Assembly: GCA_902705835.1 (NCBI GenBank)
Contig: CACSIN010000026.1
Location: 190,154-254,153, forward strand
Source of the DNA: BD1-7 clade bacterium
Lineage (GTDB): Bacteria > Pseudomonadota > Gammaproteobacteria > Pseudomonadales > DT-91
Direction: 5' to 3'
DNA length: 64,000 bases
The position numbers and the translations under genes are program-made. Under the pieces are notes generated by a model, which was not told the origin of the DNA, searched no databases, and worked only from the letters and a program-made list of their open reading frames with translations. This document shows positions 45,926 through 56,041 of this stretch, in pieces. Position 1 is the stretch's first letter. The number at the start of each line of letters is the position of its first letter.

Positions 45926-47248
45926 TTATTCCGGTTCAGTGGCCTGATGTTGTTTGCGGTATTGGGTGGGTGTGCAGCCATACTGTTTTTTAAAGGTGTT
46001 GTAAAAGGTGGATTTACTGGTAAACCCCGCGTCGAAATAGATATCAGTGATCGTGTCATCGGGCCGTTCGATCAAACACTGCGCGGCGTGACTGATGCGA
46101 AGCCCGTTGATGAACTCATAAAAACTCTGGCCGCTACCTTTATTGATGATTTCGGAGAGTTTGTGGGTTGTTGTCTCCAGCAGGGCGGCAAGATTGACCA
46201 AGGATAGGTCTTCCTGTTGATACCATCGGTGGTCGCAAACGGCATCCTTTATACGTGTAAATGCTTGGCCAATATCGCCGAATGCCTGATCGGACGTGTC
46301 GGTTTCAGGTGCTTTTGTTTCGAGCGTGATTTCTGAAGCTTCTGCGGCTGATGTTGATTTCTTGGCTTGTTCGTTTTTCTTGAATTCTTTAACCACTTCT
46401 TCATTGGGCTGATTGACGGGTAAAGGCACGGTGCTTGAATTAACGTTGGCTGTGTTTGTGACTTTGTTGGAGGCGGTGGATTTGGCTGGGTTGGGTAGAA
46501 CTGAAGCGTCGCCGTAGTCAGTTTCAGCCTCAAACAAAGATGGGCGGGCTGGAATATGTATTTCCGCAGGCTGAAATAGCGCGATTTTACAGGCGATACT
46601 GATGAAATAAATCACCTGCAAGATAAAGCCGATATCACCAATCGACATACTGTCGCCGGCAGGGTTTAAAAACGCACTGATCACCTGCAATACCGTTACG
46701 ATCCAAATCACGCCCAGTGCTTCAACCGTTTGGTGCCAGCTTCTGGGCAGCGTTTTACTTTGATAAAACTCCCAGTCAGCGCGCATGTGCAAAACCATTC
46801 GAGTTGCCAGTGCGAGGTAAAGTGTCACCTGTATACCTGCCAATAAGCTAAGAAAGTTGAACAGCGCGAGGTAGGCCGGTTCATTGTAATCCGCCTCGGT
46901 GGCGATCTCGAATAATCCGCGACTTGATATCAAATCGGGTGCAACAAGCAATAAGAGTATTGGGATCAGGCAGGGTAAGAAGTCCACTACGGACACTGAG
47001 CGCCGGCTAGAAATATGGCTGACGTAACCGAGTGTGATCGGGCCGGCGAGAAAGATCACCGTTAAGCATAAAAAGTACAGGCGTGGTGAGATATAGAAAT
47101 CTTGAGCATCCAAAATAATCAGCAGGATGTAAGTGGTTTGGAATCCCATGAATCCGGCAAGCCAGGGGCTCGATGAACACCTGATAGTAGTAAGCCGCAG
47201 TGCCAACATCAGGCTGAAGAGGCCGAGCATTGAATAAAGCCAGATCAA
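45926..47248 (-). CDS. Membrane-bound AraC-family regulator
   Basis: 440 aa. The N-terminal ~225 residues contain about 6-7 TM helices; residues about 235-330 are a Ser/Thr/Lys-rich linker. The C-terminal AraC HTH pair includes LSLVNLAALLETTTHKLSEI and ITDIYFDAGFTSKSTFYNTF, then KKQYGCTPTQYRKQ. This architecture senses a signal in or outside the membrane. The start is TTG 47248 (AGAGAG upstream) or ATG 47230. It is convergent with the 513-aa operon and divergent from LuxR pair 2. Confidence 0.83.
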   Translation of the reverse strand: MIWLYSMLGLFSLMLALRLTTIRCSSSPWLAGFMGFQTTYILLIILDAQDFYISPRLYFLCLTVIFLAGPITLGYVSHISSRRSVSVVDFLPCLIPILLLLVAPDLISSRGLFEIATEADYNEPAYLALFNFLSLLAGIQVTLYLALATRMVLHMRADWEFYQSKTLPRSWHQTVEALGVIWIVTVLQVISAFLNPAGDSMSIGDIGFILQVIYFISIACKIALFQPAEIHIPARPSLFEAETDYGDASVLPNPAKSTASNKVTNTANVNSSTVPLPVNQPNEEVVKEFKKNEQAKKSTSAAEASEITLETKAPETDTSDQAFGDIGQAFTRIKDAVCDHRWYQQEDLSLVNLAALLETTTHKLSEIINKGSGQSFYEFINGLRISHAAQCLIERPDDTITDIYFDAGFTSKSTFYNTFKKQYGCTPTQYRKQHQATEPE

Positions 47249-47434
47249 GTTGTCATCTCTCTTGGTGTTGGTTCAGATATCGTGCGGTGTATCGAATCGT
47301 GATCGTTGTCGCGAGTTACGAAGCAGAGTTCATGCGTGTTTGTTAATTGCCTGCCTGAGTATTCTCAGAGGTAATATTTCGTCTTCGAATCATAACCTCT
47401 AGCCAAAAATAAATGCAAAACAAGCTCTTACAGC

Positions 47435-47456
47435 GTCCGTCTCGATCGAGACGGAC
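47435..47456. promoter_or_regulatory. 22-bp perfect palindrome, probable operator
   Basis: Half-site GTCCGTCTCGA followed by its exact reverse complement, no spacer. It sits in the 337-bp divergent gap between the AraC-type gene (start 47248) and the LuxR gene (start 47586), which otherwise shows only motif g. No T-tract, so not a terminator. Fits a dimeric regulator site. Confidence 0.6.
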
Positions 47457-47561
47457 ACCCATATTCGTTCGGCTCGCTATTGTTTGATACCAATAAGCAA
47501 AGAATGTCCTGCGTTGATCTATGTCAGGATGACTATTAAAGCAACGTGCACGGATAATACA

Positions 47562-47579
47562 AATGGTACAAATTAGGGG
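47562..47579 (-). promoter_or_regulatory. Island motif, copy g (inverted), at the LuxR gene start
   Basis: On the minus strand it reads CCCTAATTTGTACCATTT. It ends 6 bp before ATG 47586, overlapping the AGGGG ribosome-binding site. In this position a bound protein would block the LuxR gene, suggesting autoregulation; the orientation points toward the AraC gene. Confidence 0.5.
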
Positions 47580-47585
47580 CTTTAT

Positions 47586-48491
47586 ATGAATCAGCAGGCG
47601 ATCAGCGATGCTGTTGCAAACATGATTTCTTGTTTGTCGTTCGACGCAAATGGCCTACCGGATTGGCAGCGATTAGTGCATTGTTGTGCCAAGAAAAACG
47701 GCGCTGACTTTGGCCGCATTATGCACCGATCGATATCTCCCTCGATTGATTTGTGCACCGGTAAGGGATCAGAACATAACCATGTGTTTGATTACAGCCA
47801 CGGTGAATTTCATCTGCAGTTGTGTTTTGACGACAGTGTAGCGTTCGAAAAAGCCAAACAGACTTTTCAGGTGTTGGATGTACATCTGCGGAATGTGCTA
47901 GACCTTGCGTTAAAACAGCACGCCAATCAGTGGCAATTAAGCCTATTTGCCGATGGGGTGAGTGGCTTGGATATTGGTATCGTTATCTTCACTCAAGCAG
48001 GCGATTGTGAATGGATGAACGATATTGCACGAGAGTTGCTGCTAAGCGAACCCACATGCACCAATTTGTATGACGTCGGCTCGTTAGCCAATCGTTCGGC
48101 GCTAAAAGCCAGTGTTGAGGCGCTTGGTGATCGACAAAACCCTGTTCAAGATCGATGGCAAGTCGGCGATGTATCGGTTCGTTGCAGCGTTTCGCGTGCG
48201 CCCGATGTGCAGCGTTTTCATGCAATCTCTCGCGAGGTTTATGTTTTGGCAGTCACTCAGGAGATGCCAATATCTGAATCTCCACTGCTCGATAAAGTCC
48301 TCAACACTAGCCCCGCACAAACCCGAGTGTTGCGATTGTCTGCAACTGGCATGTCAGCCGATGACGTTGCCAGTGCAACCGGATATACTAAATCGACGGT
48401 GTATTCCTACATTAAAGCCGGTTACAAGCGATTTAACGTGAACAAACAGGCGCAATTGACGGCCAAACTCTGTGCAGATTTACCGGTTTGA
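47586..48491 (+). CDS. LuxR-type (GerE) regulator, short member of pair 2
   Basis: 301 aa. C-terminal GerE HTH: SPAQTRVLRLSATGMSADDV then ATGYTKSTVYSYIKAGYKRF, ending NKQAQLTAKL. The TVYSYIK helix matches the 26500 gene. The N-terminal part has no autoinducer-binding signature; about 115-215 looks PAS-like (IFTQAGDCEWMNDIARELL). Its stop is followed within 6 bp by the next start. Confidence 0.8.
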   Translation: MNQQAISDAVANMISCLSFDANGLPDWQRLVHCCAKKNGADFGRIMHRSISPSIDLCTGKGSEHNHVFDYSHGEFHLQLCFDDSVAFEKAKQTFQVLDVHLRNVLDLALKQHANQWQLSLFADGVSGLDIGIVIFTQAGDCEWMNDIARELLLSEPTCTNLYDVGSLANRSALKASVEALGDRQNPVQDRWQVGDVSVRCSVSRAPDVQRFHAISREVYVLAVTQEMPISESPLLDKVLNTSPAQTRVLRLSATGMSADDVASATGYTKSTVYSYIKAGYKRFNVNKQAQLTAKLCADLPV

Positions 48492-48496
48492 ACACG

Positions 48497-49600
48497 ATGA
48501 AAAATCTACGTAACCCCGATACCCTCAGCTATTACATTGACGCTATCTATCAGTCAGTACTTGAACCGCGCCTTATCGTTCAGGTGTTGGACGAATTAGC
48601 GAACGAGATTTCCGCACCTCAGGGCAGTATCCAGATTGAAAACGAATTTACGCATGAACTCGGCGCGGTTCATGCGCTGAATTATCACGACGATGCCTTT
48701 GAAAGTTATGCGGGCTATTACATCGCGCGTGACCCCTGGACTTCCGCATTTTCTCGCCCTGAGAATCGGCATACATTTTTGCCGAGCCATAAAATCATCA
48801 CCGACAGAGAGTACTTGAAGACGGAGTTTTACAGCGATTGGGGCCAGTCGAACGGCGTGCGCCACGCGATGGGTACCGTTTTTGAGGTCGACACAGGCCA
48901 AGTGCTGAAAATCACCTTTCAGCGCAATGATCGTCAGCAGGCGTTTGAAGATGAGGTGCAGCAGTTTGTGAATCTATTGCGGCCGCACTTTGCCCACTTC
49001 GTAAACCTGTCGCCGGTATTTGAAGACCAGAAACAACTACGGGACAGTTGGGTGCAAACACTGAACAGTGTTAATCGACCCGTATGGGTGGTTGATCGTA
49101 ACCTTGGGGTGCACTTTATGAATGCTGCCGCTGATCAGCTTGCTAGTGAATCCCTGTCGTTAACACAATCTGGCAAATCACTGAGCTGCTCGTTGCACGA
49201 AGATCAGCAAGCACTGGCGCAGGCAACGGCTGCGGTGTTTTCGGGGATGGAAACAGTTTCACGACTGGGAACGGATGCCTGTTTTGAGCGCGTAGCATTG
49301 GCCACCCTCAACCTATGGGTGATTCCTTTGGCGCAGAGTGGAGATCCGTTGGCGATCGTCATGGGGCCTGCTAACGTGCCAGACGTGAGTAAAATTGCAG
49401 AAGCCTATGGGCTGACTGATCGGCAGGCGCAGTTTTGTGTGATGTTATACGATGGCGACACACTACAAGAGATCGCGTTTGCGCTGAATATTTCCGTTAA
49501 TACGGCGCGAAATCACTTATATGAGTGTTTTGAGCGATTGGGTGTTAAGAACCAATCTGAGCTGATTTTGCAGATATTTGGTGGATTGCGGCTTTATTAG
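48497..49600 (+). CDS. LuxR-type (GerE) regulator, long member of pair 2
   Basis: 367 aa from ATG 48497; TTG 48488 overlapping the previous stop is possible. C-terminal HTH: LTDRQAQFCVMLYDGDTLQE, IAFALNISVNTARNHLYECF, then LGVKNQSELILQIF, matching the 25517 gene in the recognition region. The middle has PVWVVDRNLGVHFMNAAADQ, a PAS-like segment also seen in that paralogue. Translationally close to the upstream short member. Confidence 0.82.
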   Translation: MKNLRNPDTLSYYIDAIYQSVLEPRLIVQVLDELANEISAPQGSIQIENEFTHELGAVHALNYHDDAFESYAGYYIARDPWTSAFSRPENRHTFLPSHKIITDREYLKTEFYSDWGQSNGVRHAMGTVFEVDTGQVLKITFQRNDRQQAFEDEVQQFVNLLRPHFAHFVNLSPVFEDQKQLRDSWVQTLNSVNRPVWVVDRNLGVHFMNAAADQLASESLSLTQSGKSLSCSLHEDQQALAQATAAVFSGMETVSRLGTDACFERVALATLNLWVIPLAQSGDPLAIVMGPANVPDVSKIAEAYGLTDRQAQFCVMLYDGDTLQEIAFALNISVNTARNHLYECFERLGVKNQSELILQIFGGLRLY

Positions 49601-49626
49601 GCCTTTTTGATATTAATCCAAACCAT

Positions 49627-49660
49627 AAAAAAACCGGGTCGCTTGCGCTGCCCGGTTTTT
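49627..49660. terminator. Bidirectional rho-independent terminator
   Basis: AAAAACCGGG ... CCCGGTTTTT with a 12-nt loop, A-run left and T-run right, between convergent LuxR and metH genes. Confidence 0.9.
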
Positions 49661-49685
49661 CGTTTTGCAGGTATGTGTTTACCCG

Positions 49686-52600
49686 TTAAGCCTCATAAGA
49701 TAGATTCGGGCGCAGCCATTTGTGTACTTCATCCAATGTCTGACCTTTACGTTCAGCAATGGAAGTGACCTGATCCTGATCGATTTTACCGACAGCGAAA
49801 TACTTGCTCTGAGGATGTGAAAGGTACCAGCCACTCACCGCAGCCGTTGGCATCATTGCGTAGTGCTCGGTTAGTACCACGCCAATGGCTGCGGTTGCGT
49901 CCAATAGCTCAAACAATTTGCCTTTTTCGGTGTGATCCGGGCAAGCAGGGTAGCCGGGAGCAGGGCGGATACCTTCGTACTTCTCGCGAATTAGGTCTTC
50001 GTTGCTCCAGCTTTCATTGCCGACGTAACCCCAGTGCTCGGTACGTACTTGCAAATGCATGTATTCTGCGAGCGATTCTGCCAAGCGATCGGCAAGTGCC
50101 TTCACCATGATGGCGTTGTAATCATCATGCTCAGCTTCGTATGCCTTAGCGATCTCTTCTGCGTTGATACCAGCAGTGACAACAAAGCCACCGATGTAAT
50201 CTTGCTGTCCTTTAGGGGCAACAAAGTCGGCGAGGCTAAGGTTTGGCACACCGGCGGGTTTTTCCGCCTGTTGGCGCAGGTGGTGCAACGTTTTCAGTAC
50301 ATTGCCATCGGCATCGTAAACTTCAATGTCGTCATGATTAACTTGGTTGGCAGGCCAGAAGCCGATAACGGCTTTGGCTTGTAGGAGTTTTTTCTCGATG
50401 ATCATATCGAGCATTTCTTGCGCGTTGGCATAGAGCTCTTTGGCTTGTTCGCCAATGATTTCATCGTCAAAGATCTTCGGGTACTTGCCGGCGAGTTCCC
50501 ATGAGATAAAGAACGGCGTCCAGTCGATCGTATCGCGCAGCTCACGCAAATCGATATCATCAAATACTTTGGTGCCGGTGAAGGTTGGTTCAACCGAGCT
50601 AAATGCACTCCAATCGATATCGGCTTTATTGGCGCGTGCTTTATCGATTTTTAGTGAGGCTTTGTTGGCGCTGCGCTTTGAGGTGCGTTCACGCACAACG
50701 TCGTATTCGGCTTTAAGGTCATCAACGAATTTCTGTTTCAATGTTGATGTCAGCAAGTTGGTTGCTACAGATACTGAACGTGATGCATCGGCAACGTAGA
50801 CGACTTGATCGTTGTTGTATTTCTGTTCAATTTTAACGGCAGTGTGCGCTTTTGACGTGGTTGCCCCGCCAATCATTAGTGGCACATCAAAGCCTTGACG
50901 CTGCATTTCACTGGCAACGTGAACCATTTCATCCAACGATGGTGTGATTAAGCCGGATAAGCCGATCAAATCAACGTTTTCTGCCTTGGCTTTCTTCAGA
51001 ATCTCTTCACACGGCACCATTACGCCCATATCGATAACTTCGAAGTTATTACATTGCAGTACAACGCCAACAATGTTTTTGCCGATATCGTGTACGTCAC
51101 CTTTAACCGTCGCCATCAAGATTTTGCCGTTGCTCTCAACAACGCCATCTTTTTCGTCTTCTATAAATGGCAGTAAGTAGGCAACGGCTTGTTTCATAAC
51201 ACGCGCGCTTTTTACCACCTGCGGCAAGAACATTTTACCGGAGCCGAACAAGTCGCCGACCACGTTCATGCCATCCATCAATGGGCCTTCGATCACTTCA
51301 ATGGCGCGATCAAAGCCTAAGCGAGCTTCTTCGGTGTCTTCGGTAATAAATGTAGTGATACCTTTAACCAGCGAGTGCGTTAGTCGATCGTTGACGCTAA
51401 GTTCGCGCCACGCTTGGGTGTCCGCTTCAACTTTGGCACTGCCGTCACCGCGGTATTTTTCTGCAATATCGAGCAGTTTTTCAGTGCCGTCGTCAGAGGT
51501 GTTCATAATCACGGTTTCAACCGCTTCTTTTAGCTCCGCTGGCAAATCATCGTATACCGCCAATTGGCCAGCATTGACGATACCCATTGAGAGGCCGTTT
51601 TGAATCGCGTGATACAAGAATACCGAGTGAATCGCTTCACGTACCGGGTTATTACCGCGGAAAGAGAACGAAACGTTACTCACACCACCGGAGATCAACG
51701 CGTGCGGTAATTCACGCTTAATGAATTCACAGCTGTTGATGAAATCCACTGCATAGTTGTTGTGCTCTTCAATACCGGTTGCGACGGCGAAAATATTCGG
51801 ATCAAAGATGATATCTGCCGGATTGAAGCCGACCTTGTTCACCAGAATGTCGTACGATCGGGCACAGATTTCATTTTTGCGGGCTTCAGTGTCTGCTTGG
51901 CCAGTTTCATCAAACGCCATAACCACAACAGCGGCGCCGTAACGTTTGCACAATGTGGCCTTTTCGATGAAATCTGCCTCACCTTCTTTCATGCTGATAG
52001 AGTTAACAACAGGCTTGCCTTGAATGCACTTCAGGCCAGCTTCGATGATGTCCCATTTCGAGGAGTCGACCATGATGGGCACACGGGAGATTTCAGGCTC
52101 GGAGGCGATCAAGTTTAAAAACTTCACCATCGCTGCCTTGGAATCCAACATGCCTTCATCCATGTTGATATCGATGATTTGAGCACCGTTTTCAACTTGG
52201 TCACGTGCCACTTGCAGGGCGGTTTCGTAATCTTCTTCGATAATCAGGCGTTTGAATTTGGCAGAGCCGGTAACGTTGCAGCGCTCGCCGACGTTAACGA
52301 ACAACGAGTCTTTAGTGATGTTGAAAGGCTCTAAGCCACTTAGCCGACAGGCTGGTTCGCTGACGGAAATAGTACGTGGCGTTTTACCGTCTACGGCATC
52401 TGTAATGGCTTGGATGTGCTCAGGTGTCGTACCACAGCAGCCCCCAATCATGTTCAACCAGCCTTGCTCGGCAAATTCACCGACTTCACCACTCAGGATT
52501 TCAGGTAGTTCGTCGTATTGGCCAAACTCGTTAGGCAGGCCGGCATTGAAGTGGCCAGAGAAGTAGCAATCAGCTGCTTTTGCGAGTTCTTCGACAAATG

Positions 52601-53375
52601 GACGAATTTCTTTAAACGCGCGACCGCAGTTAGAGCCAACCAACAATGGTTTGGCGTGGGCGATTGAGTTCCAGAAGGCTTCTGGGCTTTGGCCGGATAA
52701 TACACGACCACTGATATCTGGGAAGGTGACCGAAATCATAATCGGTAGTTCTTCACCGCGTTCTTCAAATACGTTCTGAACTGCAAAGATGGCGGCTTTG
52801 GCATTCAGCGTATCGAAGATGGTTTCGATTAGAATAATGTCGGTGCCGCCTTCAATCAGGCCGTGTGTGGCTTCTTCATAGTCGGCAACCAGTTCGTCAA
52901 ACGTAACGTTGCGTGCCGCCGGGTCGTTAACATCCGGTGAGATAGACGCAGTTTTGGGAGTAGGGCCAACAACACCAGCTACAAAGCGCGGTTTGCTGGG
53001 ATCTTGGGCAGTGTATTCGTCCGCAGCTTCACGAGCGAGCCTGGCTGATTCGACATTCAATTCGTAGGCGATTGATTCGAGGTTGTAGTCGCCTTGCGCA
53101 ATCTTGGTGGCATTAAACGAGTTGGTCTCGATTACATCTGCGCCCGCTTTCAGGTAGGCACGGTGAATATCTTTAATGATGTCGGGGCGTGTTAGCGACA
53201 GAAGGTCGTTGTTGCCTTTTAAATCAGATGGAAAATCTTCGAAGCGCTCGCCGCGATAGTCTTTATCCTGCAGGTCGTAGCGCTGAATCATGGTGCCCAT
53301 GGCACCATCAATAATGAGGATGCGCTTGTCGAGCAGTGATTTCAGAGTGTCGAAAATGGCAGATTGGGCGGCCAT
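49686..53375 (-). CDS. metH: Cobalamin-dependent methionine synthase
   Basis: 1229 aa, full length. Order: homocysteine-binding barrel (about 1-330, [12 protein letters not shown], zinc cysteines in GSNCGRAF and [12 protein letters not shown]), pterin/methyl-THF barrel (about 350-620, [18 protein letters not shown]), cobalamin cap and B12 domain (about 650-900, with the lower-axial histidine in [16 protein letters not shown]), and the SAM reactivation domain (about 900-1229, [14 protein letters not shown]). It methylates homocysteine. No cobalamin riboswitch was recognised upstream; a 20-bp palindrome lies 22 bp before the start. Confidence 0.98.
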   Translation of the reverse strand: MAAQSAIFDTLKSLLDKRILIIDGAMGTMIQRYDLQDKDYRGERFEDFPSDLKGNNDLLSLTRPDIIKDIHRAYLKAGADVIETNSFNATKIAQGDYNLESIAYELNVESARLAREAADEYTAQDPSKPRFVAGVVGPTPKTASISPDVNDPAARNVTFDELVADYEEATHGLIEGGTDIILIETIFDTLNAKAAIFAVQNVFEERGEELPIMISVTFPDISGRVLSGQSPEAFWNSIAHAKPLLVGSNCGRAFKEIRPFVEELAKAADCYFSGHFNAGLPNEFGQYDELPEILSGEVGEFAEQGWLNMIGGCCGTTPEHIQAITDAVDGKTPRTISVSEPACRLSGLEPFNITKDSLFVNVGERCNVTGSAKFKRLIIEEDYETALQVARDQVENGAQIIDINMDEGMLDSKAAMVKFLNLIASEPEISRVPIMVDSSKWDIIEAGLKCIQGKPVVNSISMKEGEADFIEKATLCKRYGAAVVVMAFDETGQADTEARKNEICARSYDILVNKVGFNPADIIFDPNIFAVATGIEEHNNYAVDFINSCEFIKRELPHALISGGVSNVSFSFRGNNPVREAIHSVFLYHAIQNGLSMGIVNAGQLAVYDDLPAELKEAVETVIMNTSDDGTEKLLDIAEKYRGDGSAKVEADTQAWRELSVNDRLTHSLVKGITTFITEDTEEARLGFDRAIEVIEGPLMDGMNVVGDLFGSGKMFLPQVVKSARVMKQAVAYLLPFIEDEKDGVVESNGKILMATVKGDVHDIGKNIVGVVLQCNNFEVIDMGVMVPCEEILKKAKAENVDLIGLSGLITPSLDEMVHVASEMQRQGFDVPLMIGGATTSKAHTAVKIEQKYNNDQVVYVADASRSVSVATNLLTSTLKQKFVDDLKAEYDVVRERTSKRSANKASLKIDKARANKADIDWSAFSSVEPTFTGTKVFDDIDLRELRDTIDWTPFFISWELAGKYPKIFDDEIIGEQAKELYANAQEMLDMIIEKKLLQAKAVIGFWPANQVNHDDIEVYDADGNVLKTLHHLRQQAEKPAGVPNLSLADFVAPKGQQDYIGGFVVTAGINAEEIAKAYEAEHDDYNAIMVKALADRLAESLAEYMHLQVRTEHWGYVGNESWSNEDLIREKYEGIRPAPGYPACPDHTEKGKLFELLDATAAIGVVLTEHYAMMPTAAVSGWYLSHPQSKYFAVGKIDQDQVTSIAERKGQTLDEVHKWLRPNLSYEA

Positions 53376-53396
53376 GCAGTGTCCTTTGGTAAATCT

Positions 53397-53416
53397 ATAT
53401 CAAAATATTTTGATAT
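53397..53416. promoter_or_regulatory. 20-bp AT-rich perfect palindrome upstream of metH
   Basis: ATATCAAAATATTTTGATAT, a perfect 10+10 palindrome whose near edge is 22 bp from the metH ATG. It may be an operator near the transcription start. It does not resemble the MetJ box. Confidence 0.5.
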
Positions 53417-53650
53417 TGTATCAGACCCCCAAGCCGGTGACTATTATCAACTGTTACTGACCTTTTGCGCCTGATTATGAGCAATTCATCAAATACGAAG
53501 AACAATAACGCTTTGAAATCAGGCGACTTTATGAGAGATTAGTTATCCTTTCATAAAAACGAATAACGATAATAAATCTCATTGTTGCCACTGTCGCGCC
53601 GGTAAATCCTGGTGCTCTTAACTGGCACAGAGAACTGGGTACCTAAACGT

Positions 53651-54979
53651 ATGGAAGTGGTTGAGCACAAAATACCTATCGGTGATCTTAAAATCGGTAT
53701 GTATGTGAGCCGGCTTGATAGGCCTTGGCTGGAGACCCCTTTTAAGATCCAGGGCTTGATGATCAAGCATCATGAAGAAATCCTGCAGCTTGAAAAATAT
53801 TGCGATCACGTTTTTGTTGACGTATTAAAAGGCCGCAGCCCCGCTGATGCCAAGAATAATTACATCGGGCGCAAACCCGCGCCACCGCCAAAATATGCTT
53901 TCACACCGATGGATGTGCGTCACGGAACGTATCGTGAAGCAGTGAATTTTGAAGCAGAAAGCAAAAACGCCAATCAAGTCAGCGACGATGTCAATAAAGC
54001 GCTGACAACGATAACCCAACAGATCAGTCGCGGATCGGCCTTTGAAGAAAAGCCGGTGCGTAATGTTGCCTCGAATATCGTCAGCAGTGTGATTCGTAAC
54101 CCGGATGTTATGGCATGGCTAACACGCGTTCGTTTGACGGATGATTATCTGCATCATCATTCTATTCGATGCTCAGTCTGGGCGGCCTTGTTAGGGCGTC
54201 ATATCGGTTTGCGACGCCTAGATCTTGAATTACTGACCCAAGCAATGCTGCTGAAGGATATCGGTAAGACACGACTCCCCGATGAAATCATCAGTAAAGA
54301 TGAGCGCAGCCTGAATACTGAACAGCGTGTTATCTATCGAAAACACGTGGCGATGAGCGTGCAGCTTATCCGTCAAATCAGTGGCATTAACCCCAAGATT
54401 TTTCCGATTATCGGCGCCCATCGTGAACGTTATGACGGGTCTGGATATCCACGCCAACTAAAGGGTGACTCTATTCCCTTGCTGGCGATTATTGGTGGTC
54501 TAGCCACGTATTACGACGAACTCACAAATCCGAGAGATATTCGTACATCGATTAGTCCATCGTCTGCTGTTAACTTGTTGTATGAAAAACGCAATACGCT
54601 GTTTCAGGAAGATATCGTTGTCGAATTTATACAGGCGCTGGGTTTATATCCTGCGGGCAGTATCGTCGAATTAAACACGGGCGAGCTTGCGGTGGTGGTG
54701 GAGCAGTATTCTGAGCGCCGGTTGAGGCCTCGAATTGTCGTTGTCACGGACAAACAAAAAACACCGTTAGCTAACATGAATTCAGTCGATTTGTTGGAAG
54801 ATGCGCTAGCGCCTCAGGAGAAACAGCAACTCGACAAAAAATCAAAGCGCGCTAAGCTGCCTCTGGTTTATATTGTTCGCGACCTGCATCAGGATGAATA
54901 TCCACTGGATCTCTTACGTGTTAAAGAAAAGCTATTTATTCCGAATAAAAAACGATTTGGATTCTTCAGCTTCAAGTGA
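53651..54979 (+). CDS. DUF3391 + degenerate HD-GYP domain protein
   Basis: 442 aa from ATG 53651; a GTG 39 bp earlier is possible. The N-terminal DUF3391 (about 5-60, IPIGDLKIGMYVSRLDRPWL) is followed by a linker and an HD-GYP domain (about 160-345). The fold marks are present (HHHSIRCSVWAALLGRHIG, DGSGYP at 262-267), but the HD pair reads Lys202-Asp203 (LLKDIGK), the later HH reads His257-Arg258, and the downstream metal Asp is replaced in GGLATYYDEL. Loss of these ligands predicts no c-di-GMP hydrolysis; a receptor or scaffold role is the alternative. A PilZ gene lies 4.3 kb away. Confidence 0.85.
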   Translation: MEVVEHKIPIGDLKIGMYVSRLDRPWLETPFKIQGLMIKHHEEILQLEKYCDHVFVDVLKGRSPADAKNNYIGRKPAPPPKYAFTPMDVRHGTYREAVNFEAESKNANQVSDDVNKALTTITQQISRGSAFEEKPVRNVASNIVSSVIRNPDVMAWLTRVRLTDDYLHHHSIRCSVWAALLGRHIGLRRLDLELLTQAMLLKDIGKTRLPDEIISKDERSLNTEQRVIYRKHVAMSVQLIRQISGINPKIFPIIGAHRERYDGSGYPRQLKGDSIPLLAIIGGLATYYDELTNPRDIRTSISPSSAVNLLYEKRNTLFQEDIVVEFIQALGLYPAGSIVELNTGELAVVVEQYSERRLRPRIVVVTDKQKTPLANMNSVDLLEDALAPQEKQQLDKKSKRAKLPLVYIVRDLHQDEYPLDLLRVKEKLFIPNKKRFGFFSFK

Positions 54980-55162
54980 GTGAGGCTGAATTCGCCGCTG
55001 GTCGTGCAAACCTCCTGCAGCATTGCTGATTGTTTTCGACATCATACAATTGCTCAGGAATTATCCGAAAATACCGCAAAATTCAACGCTTTACTGTCTC
55101 GCGCTTGAGGCGGCCAGCGTTAATCGGTAATATCGCCGTTTTTTGCATTGGAGATTGTGTCC

Positions 55163-56038
55163 ATGATTGAGGGCAGTATCGTTGCATTGGTTACACCAAT
55201 GACTGCCGAGGGCCAGGTAGACTGGTCATCGCTTGCCGAATTGGTCGACTGGCACCTAGCGCAGGGCACTGATGCCATTGTTGCTATGGGAACGACCGGC
55301 GAATCGGCCACACTGAATGTCAATGAGCACCTTGAAGTTATTAAGCGTGTTGTTGATCAGGTGGGTAAACGTATTCCCGTGATTGCTGGCACCGGTGCCA
55401 ATAGCACGCAGGAAGCGATAGAGTGGACGCAAGAAGCGAAAAAGTTAAATGCCGATGCCTGCTTGTTGGTAACTCCGTACTACAACAAGCCGACTCAGGA
55501 AGGTCTCTACCTTCATCACAAAGCCATTAACGATGCGGTTGCTATCCCTCAGATGCTATATAACGTTCCTGGTCGCACCGCTTGCGACATGCTGCCAGAA
55601 ACCGCTATCCGTATTTCACATTTGAATAACGTTATCGGTATTAAAGAAGCGACCGGGGAGCCTCAGCGTGCCCGTGAAATCCTCGCTCGGTGTGCCGATG
55701 ACTTTGTTGTTTGGTCTGGCGATGATGGAACTTTCCTTGATCTTATGGCCGAAGGTGCTCGGGGTAATATCTCGGTGACAGCTAACATTGCTCCCGAGAC
55801 TATGTCTGCGGTTTGTAAGGCCGCGCTGGCAGGCGATATGGCGTTAGCGCGTAAGCTCAATGAGCCGCTGCTGGCATTGCATGATGATTTGTTCCTTGAA
55901 GCAAATCCGATACCAGTGAAGTGGGCTCTGTGGCGCATGAATCGTATTGCGAATGGAATTCGCCTGCCGTTAACTTGGCTTAGCGAAGAACATCAGCCCG
56001 CCGTAGAAGCGGCTCTTAAAAAGGCAGGATTGGTTTAA
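55163..56038 (+). CDS. dapA: 4-Hydroxy-tetrahydrodipicolinate synthase
   Basis: 291 aa from ATG 55163. First committed step of lysine/diaminopimelate synthesis, condensing pyruvate with aspartate semialdehyde. Schiff-base Lys161 (GIKEATGE), Tyr133 (MLYNVPGRTA), Tyr107, GTTGES at 43-48 and Arg138 are all present. bamC starts 3 bp after the stop, as in Pseudomonas. Confidence 0.97.
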   Translation: MIEGSIVALVTPMTAEGQVDWSSLAELVDWHLAQGTDAIVAMGTTGESATLNVNEHLEVIKRVVDQVGKRIPVIAGTGANSTQEAIEWTQEAKKLNADACLLVTPYYNKPTQEGLYLHHKAINDAVAIPQMLYNVPGRTACDMLPETAIRISHLNNVIGIKEATGEPQRAREILARCADDFVVWSGDDGTFLDLMAEGARGNISVTANIAPETMSAVCKAALAGDMALARKLNEPLLALHDDLFLEANPIPVKWALWRMNRIANGIRLPLTWLSEEHQPAVEAALKKAGLV

Positions 56039-56041
56039 GCG

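Noticed and set aside
50440-51603. Long frames antisense to metH
   Set aside because: Antisense shadows of a highly conserved enzyme; no ribosome-binding sites or domains.
53397-53416. MetJ-type methionine operator at metH
   Set aside because: The palindrome lacks the AGACGTCT-like repeat units.
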